This document shows, in pieces, positions 11,714-20,357 of a DNA stretch of 48,926 nucleotides. This DNA comes from Gemmata sp. (GTDB lineage Bacteria; Planctomycetota; Planctomycetia; Gemmatales; Gemmataceae): assembly GCA_022843445.1 (NCBI GenBank), contig JALHNS010000007.1, positions 1-48,926 on the forward strand. Direction: 5' to 3'. The stretch's first letter is position 1, and each line of letters begins with the position of its first letter. Position numbers and translations under genes: made by a program. The notes under the pieces were generated by a model, which worked only from the letters and a program-made list of their open reading frames with translations, was not told where the DNA came from and did not search any database.

Positions 11714-14263
11714 TCAACTGAGGCCGTTGAACTTGCGCAAGAACCATTCGAGCGCCAGCAGCCCGATCAGCAGGAACAGCGCCCAGCGGTTCCACAGGAT
11801 CGTCTCGTCGCGGCTGCTGTACGGGGCCAGTTGCGGTTCGATCGCGGTCGGCATCTCGTGCAGGCTCTCTTCGTGGTAGAACCGACCGGGCTTCTCCGGG
11901 TCGCCGCTATCGGCCGCGAGCTTCTTCAGTTCCGCCAGCGCCAGCGCGCCGGGGGCTTGCTCGTGGTCCGGCGGCAGCCCGACGCGGTACTCCAGCGTTC
12001 CCGGCGCGCCGTTTCGGGGGTCCACCGTCAGCTTGTAGCGCCCGGCCTTGTTGAAGGGCAGGGGGGTGACGTACTCGCCGTCCTGCCCGTCCAGTTTGCG
12101 GAGCTTCACCGCGGTCAGGCGGTCCGGGTCGTCGCGCTCCGCGCCGACCCGTTCGAGCACCGCTTCGATGTCGTCCGCCGCGAGCGGTTTGAACTTGTCG
12201 TCCAAAATGCGCGCGTACACTTGGCCGCTCTTGCCCTGCTGCGGTTCGGGCGTGTCCAGCGACAGTTGCGTGAGCTTCGTGCCCACCATGCGCGGCACGC
12301 CGGCCTGATACACGCACTGGCTCCAGAACCGGCCGAAGTACTTGTCGGCCTCGTTGAACCGCCAGCGCCACGTGTCGTCGAACGCGCAGAACAGCACGTA
12401 GCCCTTGCCGTAGTAGTGCCCGGCGAGCAGCGGCATGGGCTTGTTGTCCGGGGCCGGCGTGCGCGCGGTGGGGTGAACGAGGAACGTCTCCGAACCGGGC
12501 TTGAGGCGCAGCACGGGGTAGTACCAGTCGAGCGGCTGCAGCGGGTCCTTCTTGCCGCCGGGGCGCGGCGCGTTCGGGTCCGGGCGCTCGCCCATCCGCC
12601 CCCACAGGTCCGCGTTCTCGAAGGCGTCTTCTTCGAGTGCGACCAGCGGGTTCCGGGCCATGTTCGGCGCGATCACCGGCACGAACGGCGGCACGTAGCG
12701 GCCCTCGGGCGGCTGAATCGGGAACTTCTCGGCCGGCAGTTCCACCGGCAGCACGTCGGCAATCGAGCCGAACCGCGGGTCGGCGGTTTCCACCCACGAG
12801 CGCGGGCCGTTCCACTTCCCGGCAATGTGGATCATGCCGCCGCCCTCGGTCACGAAGTCCTTGATCACCTGCTGGTGCTCGCCGGTGAAGAACTTCGCGG
12901 GCACGTCGCCGAAGATGAGCAGGTCGTACTCGTTCAGCAGCTTGCGGAACTCGTCGCGGTCCAGCGAGAGCGTGCCCTGAATCTGCCGCGTGAACTCGAG
13001 CAGCCACGGGTAGCCGGACTTCATCGCCTCGCGGTCGCCCTCGGTGAGGAAGAACCGCGCGTCCACGCGCCGGTCGCGCAACAGCGCGCGCTGGAGGAAC
13101 TTGAAATCCACCCGCGGCAGGCCGTCCACCACCAGCACTTTCAGCTTCTTGCTGACGATCTGCGTGGGCTTGGTGATCGCGTCGGTCAGCGTTTCGACGG
13201 CCGCGCCGCCCTGCGCCGCGGGCGTCACGGTCACGGTGACGGTCACTTCCTGCCGCTTCTCGGCCACGTCCTCTTTGGTGGGCGCGAAGGTGAGAATCTC
13301 GCGCAGGTCTTCGCCCTCTTGGGCGACGATGCCGCGCTTCGCGGCCACCTCGCGGTCGCCGTACTTCACCACGATGTCCACGGTGCCGCCCTCCGGCATG
13401 CCGCGAATGGCGTAGCGCACCGGGACCGCCACGAGGTCGTCGAGGAACACCGATTCGGGCACCGGGGCGTCGCGCAGTTTCAGTTGGCCGAACGACGCGC
13501 TGCCGACGCCGTACACGTGCAGCGGAACGCCCACCTCGCGCGCTTTGGCGGCGAGATCGGCGAACCCCTTCCCGCCGGCGTTCTCGCGCCCGTCGGTGAC
13601 GATGACGACGGCCGCGGGGCGCTCGTTGGTGTCGCGGTTCAGCAACTCGAGCGCCGCGCTAACGATCGCGGTCCGCGGCTGATCGGCGGCGAGGGTGTTG
13701 AGCCACTCGAACGCGTTCGAGTCGCGCCCGGTGCGGGTGCCACCGAACGTGGACACTTCGAGCGGCCCGACGGCGCGCAGCTTGTTCAGCAGGTCCAACC
13801 GCGGGTTGGTGAGCGCCTTGCGGGCCACCTCGATGCGCCGCGGGCGGTCGTCGTCGCCGAACTTGCCGCGCACCGCGGTGGGCGGATCGGTGGGGAGCGA
13901 CTTGTTGGGTTCGATGAGGTCGTAGGCGAGCGCGGCGCGCCACACGTCGTCGGCCGCGGTCCGCGGGTCTTTGCTGTCCATGCTCTGCGACGCGTCGACG
14001 AGCACCGCGACCGGGCGCTTCTTGTCGCCGCCGGAATCGGCGACCCACACGGGCCGCGTGAGCAGGAACGCGACGACGAGCACGGTGAGCATGCGGACGC
14101 CGGCGAGCGCGAGCCGTCGGCCGACGGACAGCCGCCCGGCTTCTTTGGCGTAGAGCGCGCCGACCGCGGCGACCGCGAGCACGGCGAGCGCGACCGCCAG
14201 CTCGCGGGACCAGCCCCGCGTCTGCAGTTCGGCGAACAGCGGCGATAGTGCGTGCAAAGTCAT
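11714..14263 (-). CDS. Membrane VWA protein with glutamine-amidotransferase-like domain
   Basis: 849 residues. Two N-terminal helices (about 22-40 and 52-75) precede a von Willebrand A domain with an intact MIDAS DxSxS (D90, S92, S94). A beta-rich part and a class I GATase-like domain follow (VLVVDGLPRVDFKFLQ, YDLLIFGDVPAKFF, FVTEGGGMIHIAG). A C-terminal helix (LFLLIGLLALEWFL) ends the protein. No catalytic Cys-His-Glu triad of amidotransferases is evident. In MoxR/BatA systems such proteins are thought to be metal-dependent adhesion partners remodelled by the MoxR ATPase. It lies 99 nt after the BatA-type gene. Confidence 0.85.
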   Translation of the reverse strand: MTLHALSPLFAELQTRGWSRELAVALAVLAVAAVGALYAKEAGRLSVGRRLALAGVRMLTVLVVAFLLTRPVWVADSGGDKKRPVAVLVDASQSMDSKDPRTAADDVWRAALAYDLIEPNKSLPTDPPTAVRGKFGDDDRPRRIEVARKALTNPRLDLLNKLRAVGPLEVSTFGGTRTGRDSNAFEWLNTLAADQPRTAIVSAALELLNRDTNERPAAVVIVTDGRENAGGKGFADLAAKAREVGVPLHVYGVGSASFGQLKLRDAPVPESVFLDDLVAVPVRYAIRGMPEGGTVDIVVKYGDREVAAKRGIVAQEGEDLREILTFAPTKEDVAEKRQEVTVTVTVTPAAQGGAAVETLTDAITKPTQIVSKKLKVLVVDGLPRVDFKFLQRALLRDRRVDARFFLTEGDREAMKSGYPWLLEFTRQIQGTLSLDRDEFRKLLNEYDLLIFGDVPAKFFTGEHQQVIKDFVTEGGGMIHIAGKWNGPRSWVETADPRFGSIADVLPVELPAEKFPIQPPEGRYVPPFVPVIAPNMARNPLVALEEDAFENADLWGRMGERPDPNAPRPGGKKDPLQPLDWYYPVLRLKPGSETFLVHPTARTPAPDNKPMPLLAGHYYGKGYVLFCAFDDTWRWRFNEADKYFGRFWSQCVYQAGVPRMVGTKLTQLSLDTPEPQQGKSGQVYARILDDKFKPLAADDIEAVLERVGAERDDPDRLTAVKLRKLDGQDGEYVTPLPFNKAGRYKLTVDPRNGAPGTLEYRVGLPPDHEQAPGALALAELKKLAADSGDPEKPGRFYHEESLHEMPTAIEPQLAPYSSRDETILWNRWALFLLIGLLALEWFLRKFNGLS

Positions 14264-14270
14264 CAGTGGT

Positions 14271-14304
14271 CAGAGGACAGAGGACAGAGGACAGAGGACA
14301 GAAG
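14271..14304. repeat. Heptamer tandem repeat AGAGGAC
   Basis: Four copies of the 7-bp unit AGAGGAC lie just before the start of the second VWA gene. A GTCCCC-GAA-GGGGAC hairpin follows at 14330-14344 in the same 99-nt spacer. The unit resembles the GTGGTCR repeats at 34939-35081. Confidence 0.8.
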
Positions 14305-14362
14305 CGAACACCAAGCGCCGTTTAGCGGAGTCCCCGAAGGGGACGAAACCAAACAGCAAACA

Positions 14363-16597
14363 CTAAACCGCGCGGCCGCACTGCCACGCCCACGCCGCTT
14401 CGCCGATTAGCAGCAGCAGCAGCACCAGCAGCGCCCACTCCGTGAACTCGCCGCGGGTGCGGCGGTCGCGCACCGCGCTCTCGGTCCCGGCACCGGCTTG
14501 GATGATCGACGGGCGGAACCCCAGCGCCTTCTCCACGTCGCCGTCGGTCGCCGCGTCCAAGTTCTCCGTCTCGCGCAGGTCCGGGTTCACCGCGAACGCC
14601 ACGCCGCTATCGACCGTCAGGCCCGCGGGGTCGGTGGTGCCGGTCGGCACCAGCGCGTATTCGCCCGCGACCAGCGCCTTGTCGCTGCTCACGATCAGCC
14701 GGCCGCCTTCGGTGCGCGCCTCGCCCAGCGGGAGCCGCGGGCGCACCTTCTCGCCACTCTTGGGTTTCGGTTTAATCAGCTCGAACCCGCCGAACTGCTT
14801 CGCCGGGTGGTAGCTCAGCACGTCGCCGGCCATGCGCGTGCCGCCGGGCACCTTGCGCCCGGTTAAGTGCGCGAGTAGGTGCGTCGTCATGGGAATGGCG
14901 AGTTGGCCGTCCGACATCATGCGGCCCCACGTTTCGTCGAGCGCGGTGGCGAAGAAGATCACCTCGCCGTCGCCGACCACGCGGGACGCGACCAAGGGCT
15001 TGTTGTCGGTGGTGCGCAGCAGCACCTTCGCGCCGGCCGCGCCTTCTTCGAGCGCGAACATGCGGGCGAGTTGTGCGCGGGCCACCCAGTCGCCGAACGG
15101 TTTCAGCGGCGCGAGCGGCGAGCCGTCTTCGATGCTGGTCGCCGCGGGCGTGAACAGCGCCGCTTCCGTGGTGTTGCGCACGTCTCCGAGGCGCATCGGC
15201 AGCAGCCCCGCGCCGCCGAGCGCGGCGTTGTAGCCCTTCGCGTCCACCGAGTCGCCGCAGCCGACGATGAGGCCGCCGCCCTGCTTCACGAACTCGGTGA
15301 GTTTCGCTACGAACGCCGGTTGCAACCCGTCGAGCGGTCGCCCGGTGCCGGCGGCGGCGTTCAGCAGGAACACGATGTCCTTGTGCGCGAGCTTCTCCGG
15401 CGCGACCTCGTGCGGCGCGGCGCTCTCGGTTTCGATGAAGTACCGCTTGATCTTGTCTTCGTCGCGCACCGGGTCGAACGGGATCAGCGCCTTGCGCACG
15501 AACCAGTCGCCCGCGTCGGTCGCGGTCTGGCCCGCGAACGGGTGCGCGATCAGCAGTACGCGCACCTTTTCGCGGACGCCGATCACTTTGTACAGCACGT
15601 TGTCGCCGGGCAGTTCGCGGGCGTCGTCGGCGACCGCGGTCACGGCGATGAGCCGCGGCCCGGCGTCTTCGAGCGCGCCGGTGAGCGTGAGCGTGACCGT
15701 TTCGCCCGGTTCCAACTTGTCCACCTGCACCGCGTCCTTCTCGACGCTGCGCCCGTCCAGTTCGAGGAACACTTTCGCGCCGTTCACCGCGTCGCGCCCG
15801 GTGTTCTTCAGCTTCACCACGAACGGCACGCGGGTCTTCGTGTGCGGGATCGCGGCCAGCAACTGCACGTCGGTGACCGCGACGTTTTTCACGCGGCTCA
15901 CCGGGTCGCCGCACCGCACGAACACGAGGTTCACGTCGTTCGCCTTGATCTCGGCGCACTTCGCTTGCAGGGCGCTCTGCTGGCGCTCGAACCCGCTCTT
16001 CTGCATGTCGGTGAAGACGTACAGTTCCTTCGCCGGCGAGGTGCCGCTCTGCGCCGCGGCGAGCGCCGCTTCGAGGCCCGGCATCAGGTCCGTCGAAAGG
16101 CTCGTCAGTTCGACGGTTTGCAGCAGTTGCTTCGCTTGGTCGCGGTTGTAGCGCGACACCGGGCCGAGCGGCACCGCGCGGTCCGAACACGCGATGATCT
16201 GAATGGACGACTTGTCCGGCAGCGTGTCGATGACGACCGCGGCGGCTTCTTTGGCGCGATCGAGGCGCGTCTTGTCGCCGTCGCGGGCGGCCATGCTGTA
16301 CGAGGTGTCGATGACGAGCACCGCGTCGATGGGTTCGCCGCCGCCCGCGGCGCTGGCTTCGTCGCGGCTGGGGCGCGCGAGCGCGAGCGCGAGCAGAACG
16401 AGCGCGAGGCACCGCAGCGCGAGCAGAATCCACTCTTGGAACTTGAGCCGCCGGCTGGTCTGCTCGACGGCTTCCTTGAGGAACCTCATCGGTGCCCACG
16501 GCAGCGGGCGGTAGCGGGCGCGATAGAAGAAGTGCAGCGCGATCGGGATCGTGACCGCCGCCGCACCCGCCATCATAATTGGAGCCAGAAGCGTCAT
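14363..16597 (-). CDS. BatA-type membrane VWA protein
   Basis: 744 residues. The N-terminal BatA double-helix domain is clear (about 5-25 and 55-75, with FFYRARYRPLPWAPMRFLKEA between). A VWA domain follows with MIDAS D97-T-S99-Y-S101 and YVFTDMQ. Then come a CARDB/Ig-like region and a GATase-like segment (FVKQGGGLIVGCGDS). The last helix is near the C-terminus (WALLVLLLLLIGEAAWAW). It starts 7 nt after the TIGR03067 gene, so the two are probably cotranscribed. The family works with MoxR ATPases and DUF58 proteins in envelope or metalloprotein maturation. Confidence 0.9.
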   Translation of the reverse strand: MTLLAPIMMAGAAAVTIPIALHFFYRARYRPLPWAPMRFLKEAVEQTSRRLKFQEWILLALRCLALVLLALALARPSRDEASAAGGGEPIDAVLVIDTSYSMAARDGDKTRLDRAKEAAAVVIDTLPDKSSIQIIACSDRAVPLGPVSRYNRDQAKQLLQTVELTSLSTDLMPGLEAALAAAQSGTSPAKELYVFTDMQKSGFERQQSALQAKCAEIKANDVNLVFVRCGDPVSRVKNVAVTDVQLLAAIPHTKTRVPFVVKLKNTGRDAVNGAKVFLELDGRSVEKDAVQVDKLEPGETVTLTLTGALEDAGPRLIAVTAVADDARELPGDNVLYKVIGVREKVRVLLIAHPFAGQTATDAGDWFVRKALIPFDPVRDEDKIKRYFIETESAAPHEVAPEKLAHKDIVFLLNAAAGTGRPLDGLQPAFVAKLTEFVKQGGGLIVGCGDSVDAKGYNAALGGAGLLPMRLGDVRNTTEAALFTPAATSIEDGSPLAPLKPFGDWVARAQLARMFALEEGAAGAKVLLRTTDNKPLVASRVVGDGEVIFFATALDETWGRMMSDGQLAIPMTTHLLAHLTGRKVPGGTRMAGDVLSYHPAKQFGGFELIKPKPKSGEKVRPRLPLGEARTEGGRLIVSSDKALVAGEYALVPTGTTDPAGLTVDSGVAFAVNPDLRETENLDAATDGDVEKALGFRPSIIQAGAGTESAVRDRRTRGEFTEWALLVLLLLLIGEAAWAWQCGRAV

Positions 16598-16604
16598 CGC
16601 GTGG

Positions 16605-17360
16605 TCACTCGATTCGGTTCAGCAGCCAGACGGTACCGGCGTCGGTGTTCTCGAATTCGGTCGGGCGCGGCTCGGTGCCCGGCGCGGTGGCGACGCGGGC
16701 GCGGTTGCGGTCCAGTTCGTAGATGCCGCGCAGCACGAACGCGGTCGGCTTGCCGTCGCGGTCCAGTTGCGTGAGGTCCACTTCCTTCGGGTTGGCGTCC
16801 GGGCGCAGCACCGCGGTGTAGCGCTTCGCGTCCTTGTCGCCGAACCGGTACTGCCACTCGGAGCCGGTCACGCGGATCGTGACGCCGGGGCGCGCGAGCT
16901 GCGCGCGCTGGCCGTCCGGCCCGATGGTGAGCACGTTCATCTGCCACTCGCCCTGCCAGCGCCCGGGGTCGTCGGTCGGCCCGCGGAGCGCGAAGTACCA
17001 GACGCCGAACCCGACCAGCGCCAACACCGCCGCCACCGCGAGCGCGCGGAACGGCGAGGTTTTGCGAACGGGCGCGGGGGCATCACCTACCCCCCCCGCC
17101 CCCCCCTCGCGGTTTGGAGCCGCGTGCGACGCCGACCCTGCTCCCGCAGTCTCGGCTGCACGCGGCCCGGGAAGGGGGGAGTCGCCGCTCGCTGCGCTCG
17201 CGGGCGCAGAGGGGGTGATTGGTGCTTCGGACGTCGAGCGCAGCGAGGCGTCTGGCTCTGTCTCCCCCTTCCCTTCGTCGCGAACAGCCGAGACTGCGGG
17301 AGCAGGGTCGGCGTCGTTCGCGGCTCCAGACGGCAGGGGGGCCGGGGGGGTAGGTTGCAT
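16605..17360 (-). CDS. TIGR03067-domain membrane protein, palindrome-derived N-terminus
   Basis: 251 residues. Residues 2-92 are Pro/Ala/Gly-rich and are encoded by the inverted repeat at 17085-17355. One membrane helix follows (about 100-120, FRALAVAAVLALVGFGVWYF). The C-terminal domain (WQGEWQMNV, ..VLRGIYELDRNRARVA, RPTEFE) resembles the planctomycete TIGR03067 domain. The start ATG overlaps the DUF58 stop (TAATG), indicating translational coupling, and the stop is 7 nt before the BatA-type start. Its place in the middle of the cluster suggests a dedicated accessory membrane subunit. Function unknown. Confidence 0.75.
   Translation of the reverse strand: MQPTPPAPLPSGAANDADPAPAVSAVRDEGKGETEPDASLRSTSEAPITPSAPASAASGDSPLPGPRAAETAGAGSASHAAPNREGGAGGVGDAPAPVRKTSPFRALAVAAVLALVGFGVWYFALRGPTDDPGRWQGEWQMNVLTIGPDGQRAQLARPGVTIRVTGSEWQYRFGDKDAKRYTAVLRPDANPKEVDLTQLDRDGKPTAFVLRGIYELDRNRARVATAPGTEPRPTEFENTDAGTVWLLNRIE
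17085..17355. repeat. Inverted repeat inserted in frame within a gene
   Basis: Two imperfect arms of roughly 95-130 nt face each other; the core 17128-17158 is a perfect reverse complement of 17285-17315 (31 nt). Both outer ends read ACCTACCCCCCC toward the centre. The whole element is open in the frame of the surrounding gene and begins 1 nt after the start codon. GC-rich homopolymer runs mark both ends. Confidence 0.88.
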
Positions 17361-18250
17361 TACCTTCGCCCCGCTTGCAGCCGGCGCACGAGGTACTCCG
17401 CCAGCGCCGGGCCGAGCGGCTTGTCCGTCAGCAGGCGCACGTAATCGACGCCGCTGTTGTCGCACCCGCGCTGAATGTCCGCGAGGTACTTGTTCACGAT
17501 CCGCAGGTACGCTGGGCGCAGCATGTGGGGCCGCGTCATCAGTTCTTCGTAGCCCTCGAGCCCGATGAAGCGAATGTTGCCGTCCAGCGGGAACTCCACT
17601 TCGTCGCGGTGCAGCACGTGGAACAGCACCACCTCGTGCCCGCGGAACCGCAGGTGCCGGAGGCCCGCGAGCGTCGGTTCGAGGTCCTCGAGGCAGTCCG
17701 AGATCAGCACCACGATCCCGCGCCGGCTCACGCGGTCCGCGACTTCATCGAGCAGCGGCCCTATCGTCGTGCGGTCCTTCGGCTGCGTCTCTTCGAGTGT
17801 CGCCGTGATCGCGTTGATGTGCCCCAACTGGCTGCTCTGCGGCAGTTCGGCCACCCACCCGGTGTTGAACACGCGCAGGCTGACGGTATCCCGTTGCCGA
17901 ATCACGGTGTACGCGAGCGACGCCGCGAGCAGCTTGGCGAACTCGAGCTTGTTCGTCTCGCCGCCGCCGTACCGCATGGAGTTACTGCAATCGAACAGCA
18001 GGTGCAGGGCGAAGTTCGTTTCCTGCTCGTACTGCTTGATGGTGTACCGCTCGCTGCGCCCGTAGCTCTTCCAGTCGATGTGGCGGATGTCGTCGCCGGG
18101 GACGTACTCGCGGTGCTGCACGAACTCGACCGAGAACCCCTTGTAGGGGCTTTTGTGGTCGCCGACGCGCAACCCTTCCACGAGCTGCCGGGCCTTGAGG
18201 CCCAGCGCTTCGGCACGCGCCAGCACGTCGGGGGACAGGTAGTTCGGCAT
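17360..18250 (-). CDS. DUF58 domain protein
   Basis: 296 residues. The DUF58 core is recognisable (FVQHREYVPGDDIRHIDWKSYGRS near residue 45). A VWA-like part follows with an intact DxSxS, D87-C-S89-N-S91, and VLISDCLED. DUF58 proteins almost always sit beside MoxR ATPases and are presumed partners or substrates. The ATG at 18250 begins the conserved N-terminus; the frame upstream runs through the 18259-18344 palindrome. It follows the MoxR gene by 106 nt and overlaps the next start by one base pair pattern TAATG. Confidence 0.92.
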   Translation of the reverse strand: MPNYLSPDVLARAEALGLKARQLVEGLRVGDHKSPYKGFSVEFVQHREYVPGDDIRHIDWKSYGRSERYTIKQYEQETNFALHLLFDCSNSMRYGGGETNKLEFAKLLAASLAYTVIRQRDTVSLRVFNTGWVAELPQSSQLGHINAITATLEETQPKDRTTIGPLLDEVADRVSRRGIVVLISDCLEDLEPTLAGLRHLRFRGHEVVLFHVLHRDEVEFPLDGNIRFIGLEGYEELMTRPHMLRPAYLRIVNKYLADIQRGCDNSGVDYVRLLTDKPLGPALAEYLVRRLQAGRR

Positions 18251-18258
18251 TCCGGTAG

Positions 18259-18344
18259 GTTCCAAGTTCCAGAGTTCCAGAAGTTCCAAGTTGAAAGACC
18301 AGAAGCCAACTCTCTTGGAACTTCTGGAACGTGGAACTTGGAAC
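18259..18344. repeat. Inverted repeat of GTTCCAAG-type motifs
   Basis: Arms 18259-18289 and 18315-18344 are reverse complements apart from one extra base. They are built from GTTCCA/TTCCAGA units, much lower in GC than their surroundings. It lies between the MoxR stop and the DUF58 start. Confidence 0.85.
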
Positions 18345-18356
18345 TCCGCGAAGCGG

Positions 18357-19367
18357 CTAAGCGGCTACCGCCTTCGCCGCGGTCTTCACCAGTTGGCGGA
18401 TCACTTCGTCGATGGTCAGCCCTTCGCTCTGCGCCGCGAAGTTCAGGATGAGGCGGTGCCGCAGGATCGGCGTCGCCACCGCGACCACGTCGTCGCCGGC
18501 GACGTGGTTGCTGCCGCGCAGCAGTGCGTGCGCTTTGGCTGCGAGGATGAGGTTCATGCTGGCGCGGGGGCCGGCGCCCCACGTGAGCCACTTCTGCACG
18601 AAGTCCGCGGCCTCCGGCGTGCCGGGCCGCGACAGGCGCGTGATGCGCTTCGCGAACTGGAACACCTTGTCCGACACCGGCACGCGGCGCACGATCTGTT
18701 GAAGGCCGAGGATGTCTTCGCCGTTCAGCACCGGTTCCACTTTCACCTTCGTGTCGGAGGTGCCTTGGCGCATGATCAGTTCTTCTTCCTCGTCGGTCGG
18801 GTAATCGACCTTGATGAGGAACAGGAAGCGGTCCAACTGCGCTTCGGGCAGCGGGTACGTACCTTCTTGTTCGATGGGGTTCTGCGTGGCGAGCACGAAG
18901 AACGGGTTCCGCATGGGGTGGTCGGTGCCGCCGATGCTGGCCTTGCGCTCCTGCATGGCTTCGAGCAGCGCGGCCTGCGTTTTGGGCGGCGTGCGGTTGA
19001 TTTCGTCGGCGAGCACGATGTTCGCGAACAGCGGGCCGGGGAGGAACTTGAACATCCGCTCGCGCGTGACCGGGTCGTCTTGAATCACCTCGGAGCCGGT
19101 GATGTCCGACGGCATGAGGTCCGGCGTGAACTGAATGCGCTTGAAGCTCAGATCGAGGGCTTGCGCGAGCGTGCTGACCATGAGCGTCTTCGCGAGGCCC
19201 GGCACGCCCATGAGCAGGGCGTGCGAGCGGCAGAAGATCGCCATGAGCAGTTCGTCGAGCACCTTCTCTTGGCCGACGATGACCTTCCCGATTTCCTTCC
19301 GCAGCTTCTTGTGAGCTTCGCGGAGCTTTTCGATCATCGCAGAGTCGTTTTCCACGGTGGCGCTCAT
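18357..19367 (-). CDS. MoxR-family AAA+ ATPase
   Basis: 336 residues. Walker A GVPGLAKT lies at 54-61, Walker B VLADEINR at 118-125, and ATQNPIEQEGTYPLPEAQLDRFLF marks the MoxR sensor/arginine-finger region near 175-200. MoxR ATPases act as chaperones that mature membrane or metal-binding complexes with DUF58 and VWA partners, all of which follow here. The ATG at 19367 was preferred over upstream in-frame starts because the N-terminus matches family length. It is the first gene of the minus-strand cluster; the 418 nt before it hold candidate control elements. Confidence 0.95.
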   Translation of the reverse strand: MSATVENDSAMIEKLREAHKKLRKEIGKVIVGQEKVLDELLMAIFCRSHALLMGVPGLAKTLMVSTLAQALDLSFKRIQFTPDLMPSDITGSEVIQDDPVTRERMFKFLPGPLFANIVLADEINRTPPKTQAALLEAMQERKASIGGTDHPMRNPFFVLATQNPIEQEGTYPLPEAQLDRFLFLIKVDYPTDEEEELIMRQGTSDTKVKVEPVLNGEDILGLQQIVRRVPVSDKVFQFAKRITRLSRPGTPEAADFVQKWLTWGAGPRASMNLILAAKAHALLRGSNHVAGDDVVAVATPILRHRLILNFAAQSEGLTIDEVIRQLVKTAAKAVAA

Positions 19368-19465
19368 GGTGTAGCGGAGGATCGGGGTTTCGGGGGTATC
19401 GCGTTTGGAGCGGGGCGGGGGCGAACCGGGCGCGGGAGGGACGGCAGTCCGGCAGGCAGAGCCGT

Positions 19466-19494
19466 ATCTAACCACACCACCCCACCGAACGCAA
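19466..19494 (-). promoter_or_regulatory. Candidate sigma70-type promoter of the MoxR cluster
   Basis: On the minus strand TTGCGT (19489-19494) and TTAGAT (19466-19471) are spaced by 17 nt, about 90 nt before the MoxR start. Each hexamer matches the consensus at only three positions, so the call rests mostly on place and spacing. Confidence 0.3.
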
Positions 19495-19504
19495 AGGATT
19501 AAAC

Positions 19505-19531
19505 CGCGACATTTTCAGAAAGTGTCGCGGG
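19505..19531. promoter_or_regulatory. 11-bp hairpin upstream of the MoxR promoter candidate
   Basis: CCGCGACATTT pairs with AAGTGTCGCGG (one wobble) around TCAGA. On the minus strand it is followed by TTTAAT. It lies directly upstream of the candidate promoter, where an operator or a terminator for incoming transcription would be expected. Confidence 0.45.
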
Positions 19532-19634
19532 ATCGTTACATGCCTTGCCGCGCGCGGCGCGCACGGACCCGCGAATCGATTTCCGAAAACGGAAACGCGA
19601 GCGGGATGGGGACAAGTGTTGGCTTGTCCGCGTC

Positions 19635-19768
19635 GGCCGCACAGGGCTTCCGCCCTGTGCTACGGTAGGCGACCCGCTCCGCGGGTGCTCAGACAGAAAG
19701 GCGCTCGAATGTCTTTCCGCCCCGGAGGGGCCGGCTATCGTAGCACAGGGCGGAAGCCCTGTGCGGCC
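19635..19768. repeat. REPIN-like inverted repeat with GTAG feet
   Basis: Arms 19635-19664 and 19739-19768 are perfect 30-nt reverse complements. Each arm is itself a hairpin, GCACAGGGC-TTCC-GCCCTGTGC or its complement, with GTAG at the inner foot. The loop contains ACCCGC-TCC-GCGGGT. It lies between the MoxR cluster and the divergent gene at 19786. Confidence 0.88.
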
Positions 19769-19785
19769 CACGCGGAGCGGACACG

Positions 19786-20046
19786 ATGAGCGAAAAACAA
19801 GTCGTTCATTGCGGCAGTCACGGCCCGCGCCGGCGGGCGTATGTGTGCCGACACGTTGCTCACGGCAGCGGGTTGGGGTTCGTCACACCAGACGAACCCG
19901 GCGACAACCTTCACGGCTGGTGTTCGGCGTGCGAGCGCGTTCGGCGCGCGTGCGGCGGTTGGGACGACGAATCCGAAGCGCATGCCCAGATAGTGCTCAT
20001 TTGCGATCTGTGCTTTGAAGCTGCACGCAAGCGCAACTCGTACTGA
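19786..20046 (+). CDS. Small Cys-rich protein, possible zinc ribbon
   Basis: 86 residues. Cys and His residues form likely metal pairs: CGSHG, YVCRHV, WCSACERVRRACG and LICDLCF. I do not recognise a named family. The pattern suggests one or two structural zinc sites; Asp/Glu-rich segments lie between. GGAG stands about 10 nt before the ATG. It follows the 19635-19768 inverted repeat and is transcribed away from the MoxR cluster. Confidence 0.75.
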   Translation: MSEKQVVHCGSHGPRRRAYVCRHVAHGSGLGFVTPDEPGDNLHGWCSACERVRRACGGWDDESEAHAQIVLICDLCFEAARKRNSY

Positions 20047-20081
20047 AGCGGACCCGCCGTTCGTTTTGCGCAGTTCTCACG

Positions 20082-20110
20082 TTGACTCGAATTGATCGCG
20101 CGTATACTAT
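20082..20110 (+). promoter_or_regulatory. Candidate promoter with long leader
   Basis: TTGACT (20082-20087) is followed by TATACT (20103-20108, 15-nt spacer) or TACTAT (20105-20110, 17-nt spacer). It is the best -35/-10 match seen in the window. Transcription from here would give a leader of about 300 nt before the gene at 20424. Confidence 0.45.
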
Positions 20111-20357
20111 TCATTCGGCGGCGCGATGGTGCGCTTGCCGAAGGGGGCTTTCGTGCGCGGGTGCGAACTGGCAACGCGCGCCGCGCACGCGTGTGAACTG
20201 CCCCTCAGCAGTACGAGAACTCGACTTCACGTTCACCGCGACGGCTTGGCACGCCGAATCGCGGCAGCGGCGTTTCAATGGCCCGAACTCGGGTGCGCGC
20301 CCCGAAGTGCAAATTTCGCTTGTTTTTCAACATCCGTCCGAGCCGCGTAGGTTCCCC

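Noticed and set aside
9335-14248. Long plus-strand open frames opposite the DUF4175-like and VWA genes
   Set aside because: Antisense shadows; composition is Arg/His-rich and no family features appear.
20126-20350. Small plus-strand open frame in the leader upstream of 20424
   Set aside because: No ribosome binding site, no recognisable features, and codon pattern unlike neighbours.
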